64,000 nt of DNA from Pseudomonas saliphila (GCF_008638345.1 NZ_VTVA01000014.1:57632-121631), one strand, 5' to 3'; counted from the first letter of the stretch, positions 9,673-20,979 are shown. The notes: generated by a model not told the origin, from the sequence alone. A program made the numbers and translations.

Positions 9673-9718
9673 ACCGGAGTTGAAGTCCGGACGCCCCACC
9701 CGGGGCCGATGTTCTTCC
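9673..9718 (-). pseudogene. selC: 5' half of a selenocysteine tRNA gene (selC remnant)
   Basis: Read on the minus strand, this 46-nt stretch starts with the 8-nt acceptor strand GGAAGAAC. A D-arm hairpin follows (GCCCC-GGGU-GGGGC, 4-nt loop), then an anticodon arm CCGGA-CUUCAAC-UCCGG whose anticodon is UCA (9681-9683). Order, spacing and arm sizes follow Escherichia coli tRNA-Sec closely. It sits 18 bp after selB on the same strand, where selC could be expected. Beyond 9673 there is no recognisable long variable arm, no T-arm (TTCGA) and no GUUCUUCC to close the acceptor stem; the kinase gene begins there instead. It therefore appears truncated. Coincidence is unlikely given three matching arms, but no alignment could be run. 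Confidence 0.7.
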
Positions 9719-9735
9719 CTAACGGGTTGTTGCTT

Positions 9736-11637
9736 TCAGGCGCTGGTCTTCGGTGCTTCCTCTGCGTGCTGACGTTGCCAGGCCGATTGCAGGTAGCGTC
9801 GTTGCCGGCGATACCAGGTGACGCCGGCACGGTCGAGGTACTCCAGTACCTGTATGGTCAGGTTGCGGCCGATGCCTGACCTGTTGCGGTACTCGGCCGC
9901 AATAAAGCCGCCATCCTCGGATTCGCTACAGAGTGCAACGGCCACAGCGGCCAGCTGATCCAGTTGCTGTGGCAGATAAAAGCGGTTGGGCGCCACGCCC
10001 AGCAGATATCCCCAGGCTTGCATGCGGCGCATGAACATGAGCATGTCGTCGCGGCTGGTACCGAGCCGCTCTGCCAATTCACCAACGATAGGTGGCCGTA
10101 AATCTGCCTGGCTCAGTACAGCGGCGACCTGTTCCCAGAGAGCCACATCGGCGTCGGCAAGCTGCGGCTGGTGATCCGGCAAGGCGAAGATGCCGCCGTC
10201 CTGGCGCAACTGCTGTGTATCCACCAGACGCTTGAGTAGCAAGCCGCTAGTGGGTGGCGACAGCCCCAGTGCAGCGCGATTCAGGAGTACTTGCTGCGTC
10301 AGCCCGCGTTGCTCCGGCTGTTCGGCATGGCATTGCTGCAACGCAGTGACTATCGCCCGTTCGGCCTGCGCAACCCGCTGCGGATGCAGTGCCTGATCCC
10401 CGAGACGCACCACCGGAGAAGGGTTCAGGACGGTCGCCAGCGCTGTGTCGGTCAATTGCCAGCGCAGAGCAAAGGCGGATATCGCCACTTCGCTCTGATG
10501 TTCAAGTTCTATTGCCAGCGCCTCTATCGGCGACGTGACACCATGCAGGGCGGCTAAGCGGGCAAGATTGTCCGGCTTACTGCGCCCGCGTTGGCGGCCC
10601 AGCGGGTCAATCACTATGCCGCCGCCGAGCGTCTGGTTCGCAGCCGGCTCGCGTACGATCACACAATCTCCCACCACGACATGTACGGGTTGGTCGAGCA
10701 ATACCTGGGCGAGCTCTGCCGTTTCATCCAGCCAGACCACGCGCCCGCTGGTGGCCGTGGCGCCGGTCAGAATCTGCAAGGTGCCGCGGTGCAGGCGCAT
10801 ACCGCCTAAAAGGCCTAGGGAGATATCCAGTCGATCGGTCAGTTGGTGCATGGCGGGATCGAGTAGCCAGTCACCGCGCTGGGGGTGCTCGGCGTCCAGC
10901 TCACCCGCAAGGTTCAGTGCGGCTCTTTGACCTGCCTGCAGGCGGTTTACTGGCTGGCCAGCCTGCTGCATGCCGCGAATCCGCACCTTGCGCGCGTCCG
11001 GCGTCAGACACAGCTGATCTCCCGTACGCATCCCGCCCTTAAGCAAGGTCCCGGTGACCACGCAGCCACTGCCAGTAACGCTGAAACGGCGGTCGACCAG
11101 AAAGCGCGGTGGCCCTGAAGCATCGTTTGGATCAGCGTTATGTGCGAATTGCTGAATGGCCTGACGGAGGGCGTCCATGCCCTCTCCGGTCAGAGTGGAA
11201 ACCTCTAGCGTCGGGTGCCCGGCGAATGCAGTGCCCTGAACCAGTTCGGCGACGGCCTGCCGCGTGGCTTCCAGCTGGTCAGTACTGGCGCGGTCGATTT
11301 TGCTTATCACCACTCGCCCATGGGCAATGCCCAGCAGGTTCAGCAGTGCCAGATGTTCACGGGTTTGCGGCATCGGCCCATCGTCAGCCGCCACCACCAG
11401 CAGGGCCGCGTCAGCCCCGGCCAAGCCAGCCAGCATGGTGCGAATAAAGCGTGCATGCCCGGGCACATCGACAAAGGCAAGCGGCCCCAGTTGCGGGTCA
11501 TCCAGCCAGGCAAAGCCGAGATCGATGGTCAGGCCACGGCGCTGCTCATCGGGCAGCTGGTCGGTGTCCTTGCCGGTCAGTGCCTTGATCAAGGCGGTCT
11601 TGCCGTGGTCCACGTGCCCGGCTGTGGCAATAATCAC
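9736..11637 (-). CDS. selB: Selenocysteine-specific translation elongation factor SelB
   Basis: SelB is the dedicated GTPase that carries selenocysteyl-tRNA to the ribosome at UGA codons preceding a SECIS hairpin. The 633-aa protein starts at a GTG and has G1 GHVDHGKT (7-14), G3 DVPGH (57-61) and SKID (112-115, the G4 variant). Beta-barrel domains follow, and the C-terminal half is built of winged helices that bind SECIS RNA in known SelB proteins. It lies directly downstream of the UGA-containing gene on the same strand, 69 bp after that gene's stop, suggesting co-transcription. selA is not in the window. The protein is intact and of normal length, although the adjacent selC copy looks broken. 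Confidence 0.95.
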   Translation of the reverse strand: MIIATAGHVDHGKTALIKALTGKDTDQLPDEQRRGLTIDLGFAWLDDPQLGPLAFVDVPGHARFIRTMLAGLAGADAALLVVAADDGPMPQTREHLALLNLLGIAHGRVVISKIDRASTDQLEATRQAVAELVQGTAFAGHPTLEVSTLTGEGMDALRQAIQQFAHNADPNDASGPPRFLVDRRFSVTGSGCVVTGTLLKGGMRTGDQLCLTPDARKVRIRGMQQAGQPVNRLQAGQRAALNLAGELDAEHPQRGDWLLDPAMHQLTDRLDISLGLLGGMRLHRGTLQILTGATATSGRVVWLDETAELAQVLLDQPVHVVVGDCVIVREPAANQTLGGGIVIDPLGRQRGRSKPDNLARLAALHGVTSPIEALAIELEHQSEVAISAFALRWQLTDTALATVLNPSPVVRLGDQALHPQRVAQAERAIVTALQQCHAEQPEQRGLTQQVLLNRAALGLSPPTSGLLLKRLVDTQQLRQDGGIFALPDHQPQLADADVALWEQVAAVLSQADLRPPIVGELAERLGTSRDDMLMFMRRMQAWGYLLGVAPNRFYLPQQLDQLAAVAVALCSESEDGGFIAAEYRNRSGIGRNLTIQVLEYLDRAGVTWYRRQRRYLQSAWQRQHAEEAPKTSA

Positions 11638-11706
11638 TGGCGCGCCTGCCGCTGGGCCGGGAAGGAACCGTTCAGTGCTCCAATCAGTACATAGCGCGCT
11701 GAACCT

Positions 11707-12246
11707 TCAAGGTTCGCCAGCCGCTCCTTCGGCACGCAATAGCCGCAGGATGTCGCCCAACGCGTCATCGGCCAATGTGCGCATTTCGGCGTCGGTGCGG
11801 TCCTGAATCGGATGCGGCACAAAGACCATGGCCGGATCGAACCCCAGCGCTCTGGACTGCATTGCCGCTGCTTCAACAAATTCACTGGAGGCGACCCCTA
11901 CTCCTGGGATCTGACGTGACTCCAGATCGGCGATGTCATGCATACAGCACGACGTGCACGATCCTCAGTCGGCCAGACCTTCCACCAGCAGATCCACTTC
12001 AGCGGCAATCTGTTGTTTGAGTTCGGTCGGCGCAACACGGGTAAAGGTCGGCTTGGCGTAACGCTTGACCTCGATGCCCATTCCACTCAGTTGCTCCTCA
12101 ATCCGATCGAGGAACACGTTGCCACGCGGCTTGGAGATATCCAGCAGGCCAACGACCTTGCCGTTCAGGCTGTCTGGCCGCGCCAGACGCGCTCGCTCGG
12201 CTGGCGCGCGCTCGGCCGTGGGGTCGAGCAATATGCTTTCGTTCAT
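11707..12246 (-). CDS. UGSC-family selenoprotein with in-frame UGA (Sec94)
   Basis: One continuous frame of 179 residues is interrupted only by a TGA at 11965-11967, residue 94. Reading through gives LVEGLAD-U-GSCTSCC, the D-U-G-S-C signature for which the UGSC (seleno)protein family is named. The sequence after the UGA is clearly coding (MHDIADLESRQIPGVGVAS). The N-terminal half holds a Rossmann-like beta strand, GKVVGLLDISKPRGN. The start ATG overlaps the TGA of the upstream thioredoxin-like gene by four bases. UGSC proteins are predicted redox proteins without an established reaction. Read as an ordinary stop, the UGA would leave a 93-aa fragment lacking the active-site motif. Nearby selB supports recoding, while the truncated tRNA-Sec beside it raises doubt about whether Sec is still inserted. 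Confidence 0.88.
11936..11961 (-). promoter_or_regulatory. Candidate bacterial SECIS hairpin after the UGA
   Basis: Starting 4 nt after the UGA, UCGUGCA can pair with UGCAUGA (7 bp including one G-U), enclosing a 12-nt loop that contains GU. A small alternative inside it, GCAC-GUC-GUGC, recalls the apical GCA-GGUC-UGC of E. coli fdhF. The loop is nearer to the UGA than in E. coli. A second perfect 6-bp hairpin (GAUCUG/CAGAUC, 11908-11928) lies further away. Which of these SelB would bind cannot be decided by eye. Confidence 0.4.
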
Positions 12247-13679
12247 GATGTCACCTCGCAGGTTACCGGTGATGAGCCCACCGGGCCGGATGCGGCCCAG
12301 CCGGCGATAATGGCAGAAAACAGGCCGGCGGTGCCGCCAACCCGCACAATCAACAGGCCGCCAGGGCGGAACTTGGGTACCTGTTTATCTTTAAAACGAT
12401 CTGGAATGCCTTCGGCAATCCCGCCGGCGCCGGCCACCAGATCGGCGCCCGGCGCCAGCAGCAGTTGTTCCAGTTCTTCACGCAGACGCTGCTTGGACCA
12501 GCCAGCCTCGATGAACACGCGCGCATGCTCGGGTGATACCGCCAGCACCGCATCGCCGGCCATGGCCAACTTGGCGTGATCGACCGTGCGCAGCGACAGC
12601 GCGAAAGAGCGCGCCAGCGATTCGGGATCGCGGGACTTCTGATCGACAATGCCCTGCACGCCCTCCCCTGGAAACAGCGTGACAGCAGAGCGGCCAGCCG
12701 GAACGCCGCGCTCCTGTGCCAGAGACAACCAGTCGCTGTCTTCGGCTTCGGCAAAACAGAAGCTGTATTTGCCAGGATTGCCCATGGTCGAGCGATCAAT
12801 CTCACCCGGCCGGCCGCCACCCACATTGCGCACGATCAATTGCAGCGCGCGGCCAATGGTGGCATTGGCGCGGTTGCCCTGCCCTAACGCATTGACGCCG
12901 GAGTTCATGCCGATAGCCTTGGCAATGGGGCCGTTGACCACAATCATCGGGCTGCCAAACATGGTGGTACAGGTCAGCCCGTGCAAACCGAACTCATCGG
13001 TCAAGGCTGCCTCGACGGCGGCGAGAAGCACCGGCATATATTCCGGCTTGCAGCCCGCCATCACGGCATTGATCGCTACTTTTTCCACGGTGCAGGGCAC
13101 CAGATCAGGCGGCATCAAGCCCAGCACTTCATCCCCGGCGCGCTCGGTGCCCTTGAGCATGCGCAGCACGCGCACCGGGGTTGGCGGTACGACCGGCAGA
13201 CCATCACTCCAGCCACGCTCATAGCAGGCCTCGATGGCATCATCCGCACTGCTTATATCAATTTCCCGCGACTGCAGCTGCACATTACCAAAGGCCAGTT
13301 CCAGCTCCTCGGCAATGCCCGGATCCAGGGTTTTGGAACCGCAACCGGGTCGCATGACGGGTAAGTCTTCGCCCAGAGCGCCAAGGCCGGACAGCGCGCG
13401 CCAATCCTCTTTATGCCAGCCGTAGGTACGCTCGACCTCCACGCCCCGCTCCACCCGAATCAGCGTCGGCACAAACTCGATGCCCAACCGAAAGGATTGC
13501 TCCAGCGTCCGGTCATACCGGGTGCCAGGCAAGGCAGCGGCGTAGTCTTCGGAATCCTGCACCAGCACCGTCAGCGGCCCGGCCTGGTCCAGCTCTGCCA
13601 GCAAAGGCTCAATCAGGCGGCAGGTCGGGCAATCGGCTTTGGCAACTACGATCAGCCCATCGGGTAGAGATAAAGTCAT
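12243..13679 (-). CDS. Thioredoxin-like protein paired with the UGSC selenoprotein
   Basis: The 478-aa protein has an N-terminal thioredoxin-like domain (about 8-95). It shows a CPTC active-site motif at residues 17-20 and the VPT cis-proline segment followed by a Gly-rich turn. The longer C-terminal region begins with ERGWSDGLPVVPPT (about 170) and continues through cysteine-containing stretches (TCTTMFGSPM, PGKYSFCF) to a Gly-rich end. This region is the kind found next to, or fused with, UGSC-type proteins; no enzyme activity is established that I can name. Its TGA overlaps the selenoprotein ATG (ATGA), so the two are translationally coupled and probably work together, perhaps with the CPTC domain reducing the Sec centre. 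That role is inference. Confidence 0.7.
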   Translation of the reverse strand: MTLSLPDGLIVVAKADCPTCRLIEPLLAELDQAGPLTVLVQDSEDYAAALPGTRYDRTLEQSFRLGIEFVPTLIRVERGVEVERTYGWHKEDWRALSGLGALGEDLPVMRPGCGSKTLDPGIAEELELAFGNVQLQSREIDISSADDAIEACYERGWSDGLPVVPPTPVRVLRMLKGTERAGDEVLGLMPPDLVPCTVEKVAINAVMAGCKPEYMPVLLAAVEAALTDEFGLHGLTCTTMFGSPMIVVNGPIAKAIGMNSGVNALGQGNRANATIGRALQLIVRNVGGGRPGEIDRSTMGNPGKYSFCFAEAEDSDWLSLAQERGVPAGRSAVTLFPGEGVQGIVDQKSRDPESLARSFALSLRTVDHAKLAMAGDAVLAVSPEHARVFIEAGWSKQRLREELEQLLLAPGADLVAGAGGIAEGIPDRFKDKQVPKFRPGGLLIVRVGGTAGLFSAIIAGWAASGPVGSSPVTCEVTS

Positions 13680-13861
13680 GTCAGGCCTATTGGCTGCTCG
13701 TACGTGTCTCGGTAGAAAGACAGCATAGGCAGCCAGGCATGTGCTGCCAAGCGAGCGAGCGTGATCATGCGTTGGGTGATTGGGCAGGTATCAGTGCTGC
13801 AAGGGTGGGCCCGGTTTTGCTCACACGCTAGGCGACAGCCTGATCGTTGTTGCCCTGTGGA

Positions 13862-14461
13862 TCAGCAGGTTGGGGGAACGCCAGTCTCCCACTTGAGCTC
13901 GCCCCGGGTGATCGACAAGAGCTGCTCCCGCAGCGCCCCGGCTGCGGTGGTGGGCAGGCGCACTTGCAACCGCACTGCTTGTCCATGGCTGACTGCAAGC
14001 AGCTCGCCGCCGAGCTCCGTAATGAGGTTGCGCGCCATTCCTTCGTGGGCATAGGCCAGCTCGCAGTACAGCGTCTGGCTGGGGATGTGCTCGACTTTTT
14101 CAGCCTGCAACAGCGCTTGGGCGACGGCATCGGTGTAGGCACGCACCAGTCCTCCGGCGCCCAGCTTGATCCCACCGAAATAGCGCACCACTGCGGCCAG
14201 CACGCCGTCTAGCTCCTGGTGACGCAATACTTCGAGCATCGGGCGGCCCGCTGTCCCCGAGGGCTCACCATCGTCCACTGCCGCGCTATGCCCGCCAGCC
14301 AACAGTGCCCAGCACACATGAGCGCAGCCGGGATGCAGCATGCGCAGCTCGTTCACCCGAGCCTGCGCCGCGGCGCGATCGGCGACGGGTTCGACGAAGG
14401 CGAGAAAGCGACTTTTCCGGATTTCCAGAATACTGGTAACGGGGTAAGCAAGACTGTACAT
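13862..14461 (-). CDS. yigZ: YigZ/IMPACT family protein
   Basis: This 199-aa protein carries the IMPACT (UPF0029) N-terminal fold, with the family motifs KSRFLAFVEPV, DDGEPSGTAGRPML and YFGGIKLGAGGLVRAY. A short C-terminal ferredoxin-like domain follows (about 135-199). The family is related to eukaryotic IMPACT, a regulator of translation stress kinases; the bacterial role is unresolved, with nucleic acid or ribosome binding proposed. The start is placed at 14461 because MYSLAYPV matches the usual family N terminus; a longer frame extends upstream without family similarity. It stands alone upstream of the selenium operon on the same strand, separated by 182 bp. Confidence 0.9.
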   Translation of the reverse strand: MYSLAYPVTSILEIRKSRFLAFVEPVADRAAAQARVNELRMLHPGCAHVCWALLAGGHSAAVDDGEPSGTAGRPMLEVLRHQELDGVLAAVVRYFGGIKLGAGGLVRAYTDAVAQALLQAEKVEHIPSQTLYCELAYAHEGMARNLITELGGELLAVSHGQAVRLQVRLPTTAAGALREQLLSITRGELKWETGVPPTC

Positions 14462-14609
14462 GGCGCCAGCATAACCCGGCGTCAGCTGTGCATACAGTAT
14501 GTGGCGCGAAGCTCTCACAGAGCCCACAGCTTGCATACGGAACCATGCCACCGATTACAAACCGGTGCGCAGGAAAAAACGGTCAGGCTTATTTTCCGGA
14601 TCGAACGAC

Positions 14610-14660
14610 CGCTTCGGCCGATAGTAGACGCAGACGTAAGTCCGCGTTCGGCCAGAAGCG
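14610..14660. repeat. Imperfect palindromic intergenic element
   Basis: CGCTTCGGCCGA (14610-14621) is inverted at TCGGCCAGAAGCG (14648-14660) with one bulged base, giving a 12-bp stem around a 26-nt spacer. A diverged relative appears to lie near 19700-19756, upstream of the GST gene, sharing GACCGATAG at one end and CCAGAAGCGGACATTC at the other. This looks like an interspersed element rather than a gene part. Confidence 0.45.
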
Positions 14661-14763
14661 CACAGTCGCTACGAGATAAATAAATCTGTTCCCTTTTGTC
14701 CTGAGAACAGAACCGAGCGGAAAATCTGATTTCATTTTCTCGACACCCAGCGTTTTTAGGGTT

Positions 14764-14791
14764 GCGCGGCGGCCCGTCAGGACCGCCGCGC
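14764..14791 (-). terminator. Hairpin after katG
   Basis: GCGCGGCGG (14764-14772) pairs perfectly with CCGCCGCGC (14783-14791) over a 10-nt loop, 8 bp past the katG stop. The following U tract on the minus strand is poor, so this could be an RNA-stabilising hairpin or a weak terminator. Confidence 0.5.
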
Positions 14792-14799
14792 TCCTTACA

Positions 14800-17420
<2,621 letters not shown>

Positions 17421-19466
17421 TTACAACCTGAACTGTGAAACTTCGTCATTGAGCCTGACGGCTAGCTCGGAAAGCTCTTCTGTCGCTTGAGCAATCTGTT
17501 TTGCCGCCATACCAGTCTGCTCGGATTGATTCCGAATTTCGTTGGCTCTTTCGCTGACCTCCGTGGACGTGGCACTTTGTTGCTCGGCTGCGCTAGCAAT
17601 CTGGGTGGTCATGTCCGTGATGTTCTGGACTGCGGTCTGAACATCAATTAACGCCTGTGCAACTTCCTTTGTCTGTTCAGCAACTTTTTCTGACTGCTTT
17701 TGACCCGAAGCCATGCTCTGTACGGATGCTCTAGCCTTTTCCTGTACTGTCACGATCATGTCGGCTATATCGGAGGTCGAACTCTGGGTATTTTGTGCAA
17801 GAGAACGTACCTCATCTGCAACCACAGCGAAGCCCCTACCGTGTTCTCCAGCGCGAGCGGCCTCAATCGCTGCGTTCAGAGCAAGCAGATTTGTCTGGTC
17901 AGCGATGCCTTTTATAACGTCCAGGATCTGAGAAATGCTGTCTGCACTTGATGCGAGCCCCTGAATTTCCGTGGAGGTTTCGTCCAAGGTCCTCGCCAGG
18001 ATTTGCATCTCTGTGGCCACGAACTGTGTTCGTTTATTGGCAGACTCCACAATTGAACTAGCTAGCGTCGCAGATTCTGCGGCACCCACAGTATTCTGGG
18101 CCACTTCGGCGGCGGTTGCCTGCATCTCATCGATCGCAACGGCGACCTGATCAGTGGATTGCTGCTGCTCGTGCACGCTCTGACTTGTCTGTTCAGCAAT
18201 GGCTGCCAATTCTGCTGCAGCTGCAGACTGAGACTTGGCCGAGTCACCAATTTTCATCAGCATCGCCTTTAAACGTTCCGACATGTCTCGCATGGCGGCG
18301 TAGATGCCGGTTTCACTGCCTGTGTCAGCGAGTTCCACCGTCAAGTCGCCATCGGCAATCTGCCGAGATATCCGCTCAAGATCTGAGGGTTCCCCGCCCA
18401 CCTGACGACGGATGTTCCGGGTAATGAGAAAGCCGATTATTGCCACAATAAGGGCAGCGATAACCGTACCGCCGATGGAGATCGTTATGGTTCGTGATGC
18501 AATGTCTGACGCTTCTTTCTGGCGAGCATCAATCAGTCTGGCTTCTTCGTCGATGAACTCATCGACTGCCGCGCGAATGGCATCCATGTGGCGTTTGCCC
18601 GTGCCCTTTTCAATCAATGCCGTGACATCGTCCATGGTAGCGGTGGCCTGATTCATCTCACGGCGAGCTTCGATCTCTGGAATAGCGGCTTCGGACGCCC
18701 AGCCTCTCGCTTTGTTCACGGCACCTGTGAGTGCTTCGGTGATTGATGAGGTGCTGTACGGCGCTCGATCCAAATGAGCGCGAAGCCCTTCCACTTCGCG
18801 TTCAAGCGCTTCCGCACCCAGCTTGAAAGGCTGCAGAGATGCCTCTTGCCCTGAGAGGAGAAAGCCTCTTTGGCCCGTCTCCTGATTAACCATGGCCAAA
18901 AGTATATTCTGAACAATCGTAAGGGCAGCCTGGTCATTTACCGCGTTCAGCCTGGCTTTGACCTCTGAGAGGTCTGCACGAAAGCCATCAAACATCTCCT
19001 TGCCAACCGTTCGGGATGAAAGCTCCCTGAACCTTTTAGTAGCTGCTTCATTTTTTGCGACTTCCCTGCGCATATCAATTTGCGGTTTTGCCTCTTCAAC
19101 TTGCCAGGTTTTCTGCAGCAGATCGATATCCTCAAGTCGTTTGACTTGTATGGGGTTATCGCTAACGGTTTGCTTCAGACCATTGATCGTCTTCTCGTAT
19201 GTAGTCTGCCCCTGGATGTAGGGCTCCAGAAAACCATCGTCTCCGGCGATGAGGAAGCCCCGCATACCGGTTTCCATGTCGACCATGCTGCTGAGTATGG
19301 ACTTGCCTTCCGCAATGACCTTATGGGTGTGGTCAACCCAACGGTTGGCTTCCAACAGCGAGACCATGCTGGTGAATATGGTTACCGCAATGAAAACCAT
19401 AGCCACGACCGGGATCGCAAACCCAAGCGCCAATTTGGTGCTCAGTTTGATTTGATTCAATTTCAT
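17421..19466 (-). CDS. Methyl-accepting chemotaxis protein with CHASE3-type sensor
   Basis: The 681-aa receptor has an N-terminal membrane helix (about 12-35) and a long periplasmic helical sensor that seems to contain two CHASE3-like modules. Each carries a version of the signature: [14 protein letters not shown] near residue 78 and [14 protein letters not shown] near 198. A second membrane helix (about 337-360) leads to a HAMP domain and a cytoplasmic signalling hairpin with the conserved tip ([20 protein letters not shown]). There is no C-terminal CheR/CheB-docking pentapeptide; the protein ends VSQFRL. The start at 19466 is preferred because [12 protein letters not shown] has receptor character and is preceded by AGGTA; the frame also extends upstream. 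The ligand is unknown. Confidence 0.92.
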   Translation of the reverse strand: MKLNQIKLSTKLALGFAIPVVAMVFIAVTIFTSMVSLLEANRWVDHTHKVIAEGKSILSSMVDMETGMRGFLIAGDDGFLEPYIQGQTTYEKTINGLKQTVSDNPIQVKRLEDIDLLQKTWQVEEAKPQIDMRREVAKNEAATKRFRELSSRTVGKEMFDGFRADLSEVKARLNAVNDQAALTIVQNILLAMVNQETGQRGFLLSGQEASLQPFKLGAEALEREVEGLRAHLDRAPYSTSSITEALTGAVNKARGWASEAAIPEIEARREMNQATATMDDVTALIEKGTGKRHMDAIRAAVDEFIDEEARLIDARQKEASDIASRTITISIGGTVIAALIVAIIGFLITRNIRRQVGGEPSDLERISRQIADGDLTVELADTGSETGIYAAMRDMSERLKAMLMKIGDSAKSQSAAAAELAAIAEQTSQSVHEQQQSTDQVAVAIDEMQATAAEVAQNTVGAAESATLASSIVESANKRTQFVATEMQILARTLDETSTEIQGLASSADSISQILDVIKGIADQTNLLALNAAIEAARAGEHGRGFAVVADEVRSLAQNTQSSTSDIADMIVTVQEKARASVQSMASGQKQSEKVAEQTKEVAQALIDVQTAVQNITDMTTQIASAAEQQSATSTEVSERANEIRNQSEQTGMAAKQIAQATEELSELAVRLNDEVSQFRL

Positions 19467-19855
19467 GCTTAGGTACCTGAAACAGGATTGCACACAAATC
19501 CGGACATCTGCCGGGGAATTACGCTCACGAATCTGCGGCTTAGATCTCTGGTACGGCAGCACGCGGCACTAGGAGGATTTATCGGCGACGGGGGAGCCGA
19601 CTTTAATCGAAATGCTCGATACTCCAAGCTCGATCCTCCCAGTAGCACCGGCGCCTTGATGTTTGAGGACTGATCGGAGTTGGCCGTGAACTGAACTCAA
19701 GCGACCGATAGCTGCCTGCCGCTGCTGGCGACTTTCGCCCCAGAAGCGGACATTCCATGGTGCCTGCGAAACCAGCAGCGATCCACAATTAATCGCCTGT
19801 TAGGCAATCGGGCGCTAGTATGCCCGGTGGCGATCTACTCAGTCAGGAAGCAAAT
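19467..19855. other. Intergenic region between the chemoreceptor and GST genes
   Basis: About 390 bp without a believable gene. The segment around 19700-19756 looks like a diverged copy of the palindromic element at 14610-14660. It should also hold the divergent promoters of the chemoreceptor and GST genes, which I could not place. Confidence 0.4.
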
Positions 19856-20512
19856 ATGTCCGGTTCACTACCCCGTTTGTACTCCTTCCGCCGTTGTCCT
19901 TACGCGATGCGCGCTCGATTAGGCCTGTTGTTTGCAGAGCTGCAGGTGGAGCTGCGGGAGATCGTGCTGAAAAACAAGCCAGCGCAGATGTTGGCTATCA
20001 GTCCCAAAGGCACGGTTCCTGTCCTGGAACTGGCTGAGGACGACAGCGCTGAGCGACGCATAATCGAGGAAAGCAGGGAAATACTGGAATGGGCGCTGCG
20101 ACAGAATGATCCGCAAGGTCTGTTGAACGTCGACTTAGTAAGCGCTAATAGCCTGATCGACCAGAACGATAACGAATTCAAACATTGGCTGGATCGCTAC
20201 AAATACGCCGATCGCCATCCGGAGTTGACCCAGTCAGAGTATCGGCAAAAGGGAGAAGTATTTTTGCAGGCGTTGGAGCAGTTACTCGCAAAGAACAGGT
20301 ATCTGCTGGGAAGTAATATCAGCATCGCGGATATCGGTATCATGCCGTTTGTTCGCCAGTTCGCCCATGTCGATCAGGAGGTGTTTTACAACCTGCCCTA
20401 TCCACATCTACAGCAATGGCTGAGGGATTGGCTGGCGAACCCGGTTTTTCAGCAAGTGATGATCAAGTTCCAGCCCTGGCAGGAAGGCGATGAAATGGTG
20501 GTGTTTCCGTAG
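19856..20512 (+). CDS. Glutathione S-transferase family protein
   Basis: The 218-aa protein has a thioredoxin-fold N-terminal domain (about 6-85) with RRCPYAMRAR, where Cys14 sits at the glutaredoxin-like active-site position. The glutathione-binding segment KGTVPVLEL follows, then an all-helical C-terminal domain (about 95-215). A CPY motif is more typical of Grx2-like, omega-class or dehydroascorbate-reductase-type GSTs than of Ser/Tyr enzymes, so a thiol transferase role is plausible. The start at 19856 follows CAGGAAG at good spacing; an upstream in-frame ATG adds 12 unlike residues. A strong terminator follows. The substrate is unknown. Confidence 0.88.
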   Translation: MSGSLPRLYSFRRCPYAMRARLGLLFAELQVELREIVLKNKPAQMLAISPKGTVPVLELAEDDSAERRIIEESREILEWALRQNDPQGLLNVDLVSANSLIDQNDNEFKHWLDRYKYADRHPELTQSEYRQKGEVFLQALEQLLAKNRYLLGSNISIADIGIMPFVRQFAHVDQEVFYNLPYPHLQQWLRDWLANPVFQQVMIKFQPWQEGDEMVVFP

Positions 20513-20563
20513 GGCGGCACGTGAGGGCGAGTTTGAGCGTCTGGGCATTACACCCCGCTCACA

Positions 20564-20609
20564 AAAATGCCCCGAATCAACCCTTCTCAGGTTGCGGGGC
20601 ATTTTGTTG
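20564..20609. terminator. Strong bidirectional terminator between GST and tRNA-Ser
   Basis: AAAATGCCCCG (20564-20574) pairs with CGGGGCATTTT (20595-20605), and CAACC pairs with GGTTG inside the loop. A and T runs flank the stem on both strands, so it can end the GST transcript on the plus strand and the tRNA-Ser transcript on the minus strand. Confidence 0.85.
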
Positions 20610-20656
20610 ACTCTAAACCGAATAGCGCTATAAGCTATTGATTTACAAGGAAATAG

Positions 20657-20747
20657 TGGCGGAGGGACAGGGATTCGAACCCTGGGTAGGCTATTAACCT
20701 ACGCCGGTTTTCAAGACCGGTGCATTCAACCGCTCTGCCATCCCTCC
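20657..20747 (-). tRNA. tRNA-Ser(UGA)
   Basis: On the minus strand a 91-nt cloverleaf begins GGAGGGA and closes with TCCCTCC plus discriminator G and encoded CCA. The anticodon arm is CGGTC-TTGAAAA-CCG in context, giving anticodon TGA. The long variable arm (GTAGGTTAATAGCCTAC) is typical of serine tRNA, and the T-arm carries GGGTTCGAATCCC. The location next to the YccA-like gene matches the Pseudomonas arrangement. Confidence 0.97.
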
Positions 20748-20979
20748 ACGGCCGGCAATACTACCGGAAACTTCATTTCAGTCAATGGTCTAAGCGCTGG
20801 TTATGGCAAATTCCTCGCAAACTGTTGTCACAGCTCTGTGCAGTCGCCTTGTCGCACTCTGTGACAAAAGCGAGGCGTGCAATATGCCAGCAAGGGGCGG
20901 GAATTCTTGATTTGAGGTCACTAACCGGTATGATCGAACCGATTAAAGGACCTCTTGTTTGCAACCTTGGAGCTTGAAC

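Larger units (their letters stand above)
14462..14799. other. Intergenic region between yigZ and katG
   Basis: About 340 bp with no credible gene. It holds an imperfect palindrome at 14610-14660, an AAATCTGTTCCCTTTT motif at 14682-14697 related to a sequence on the other side of katG, and a strong hairpin (14764-14791) serving as the likely katG terminator. Confidence 0.6.

Noticed and set aside
13680..13860. Possible sigma-54 promoter (GGCAG...TGCC) before the thioredoxin-like gene
   Set aside because: The spacing between the GG and GC elements is two bases too short for a sigma-54 site.
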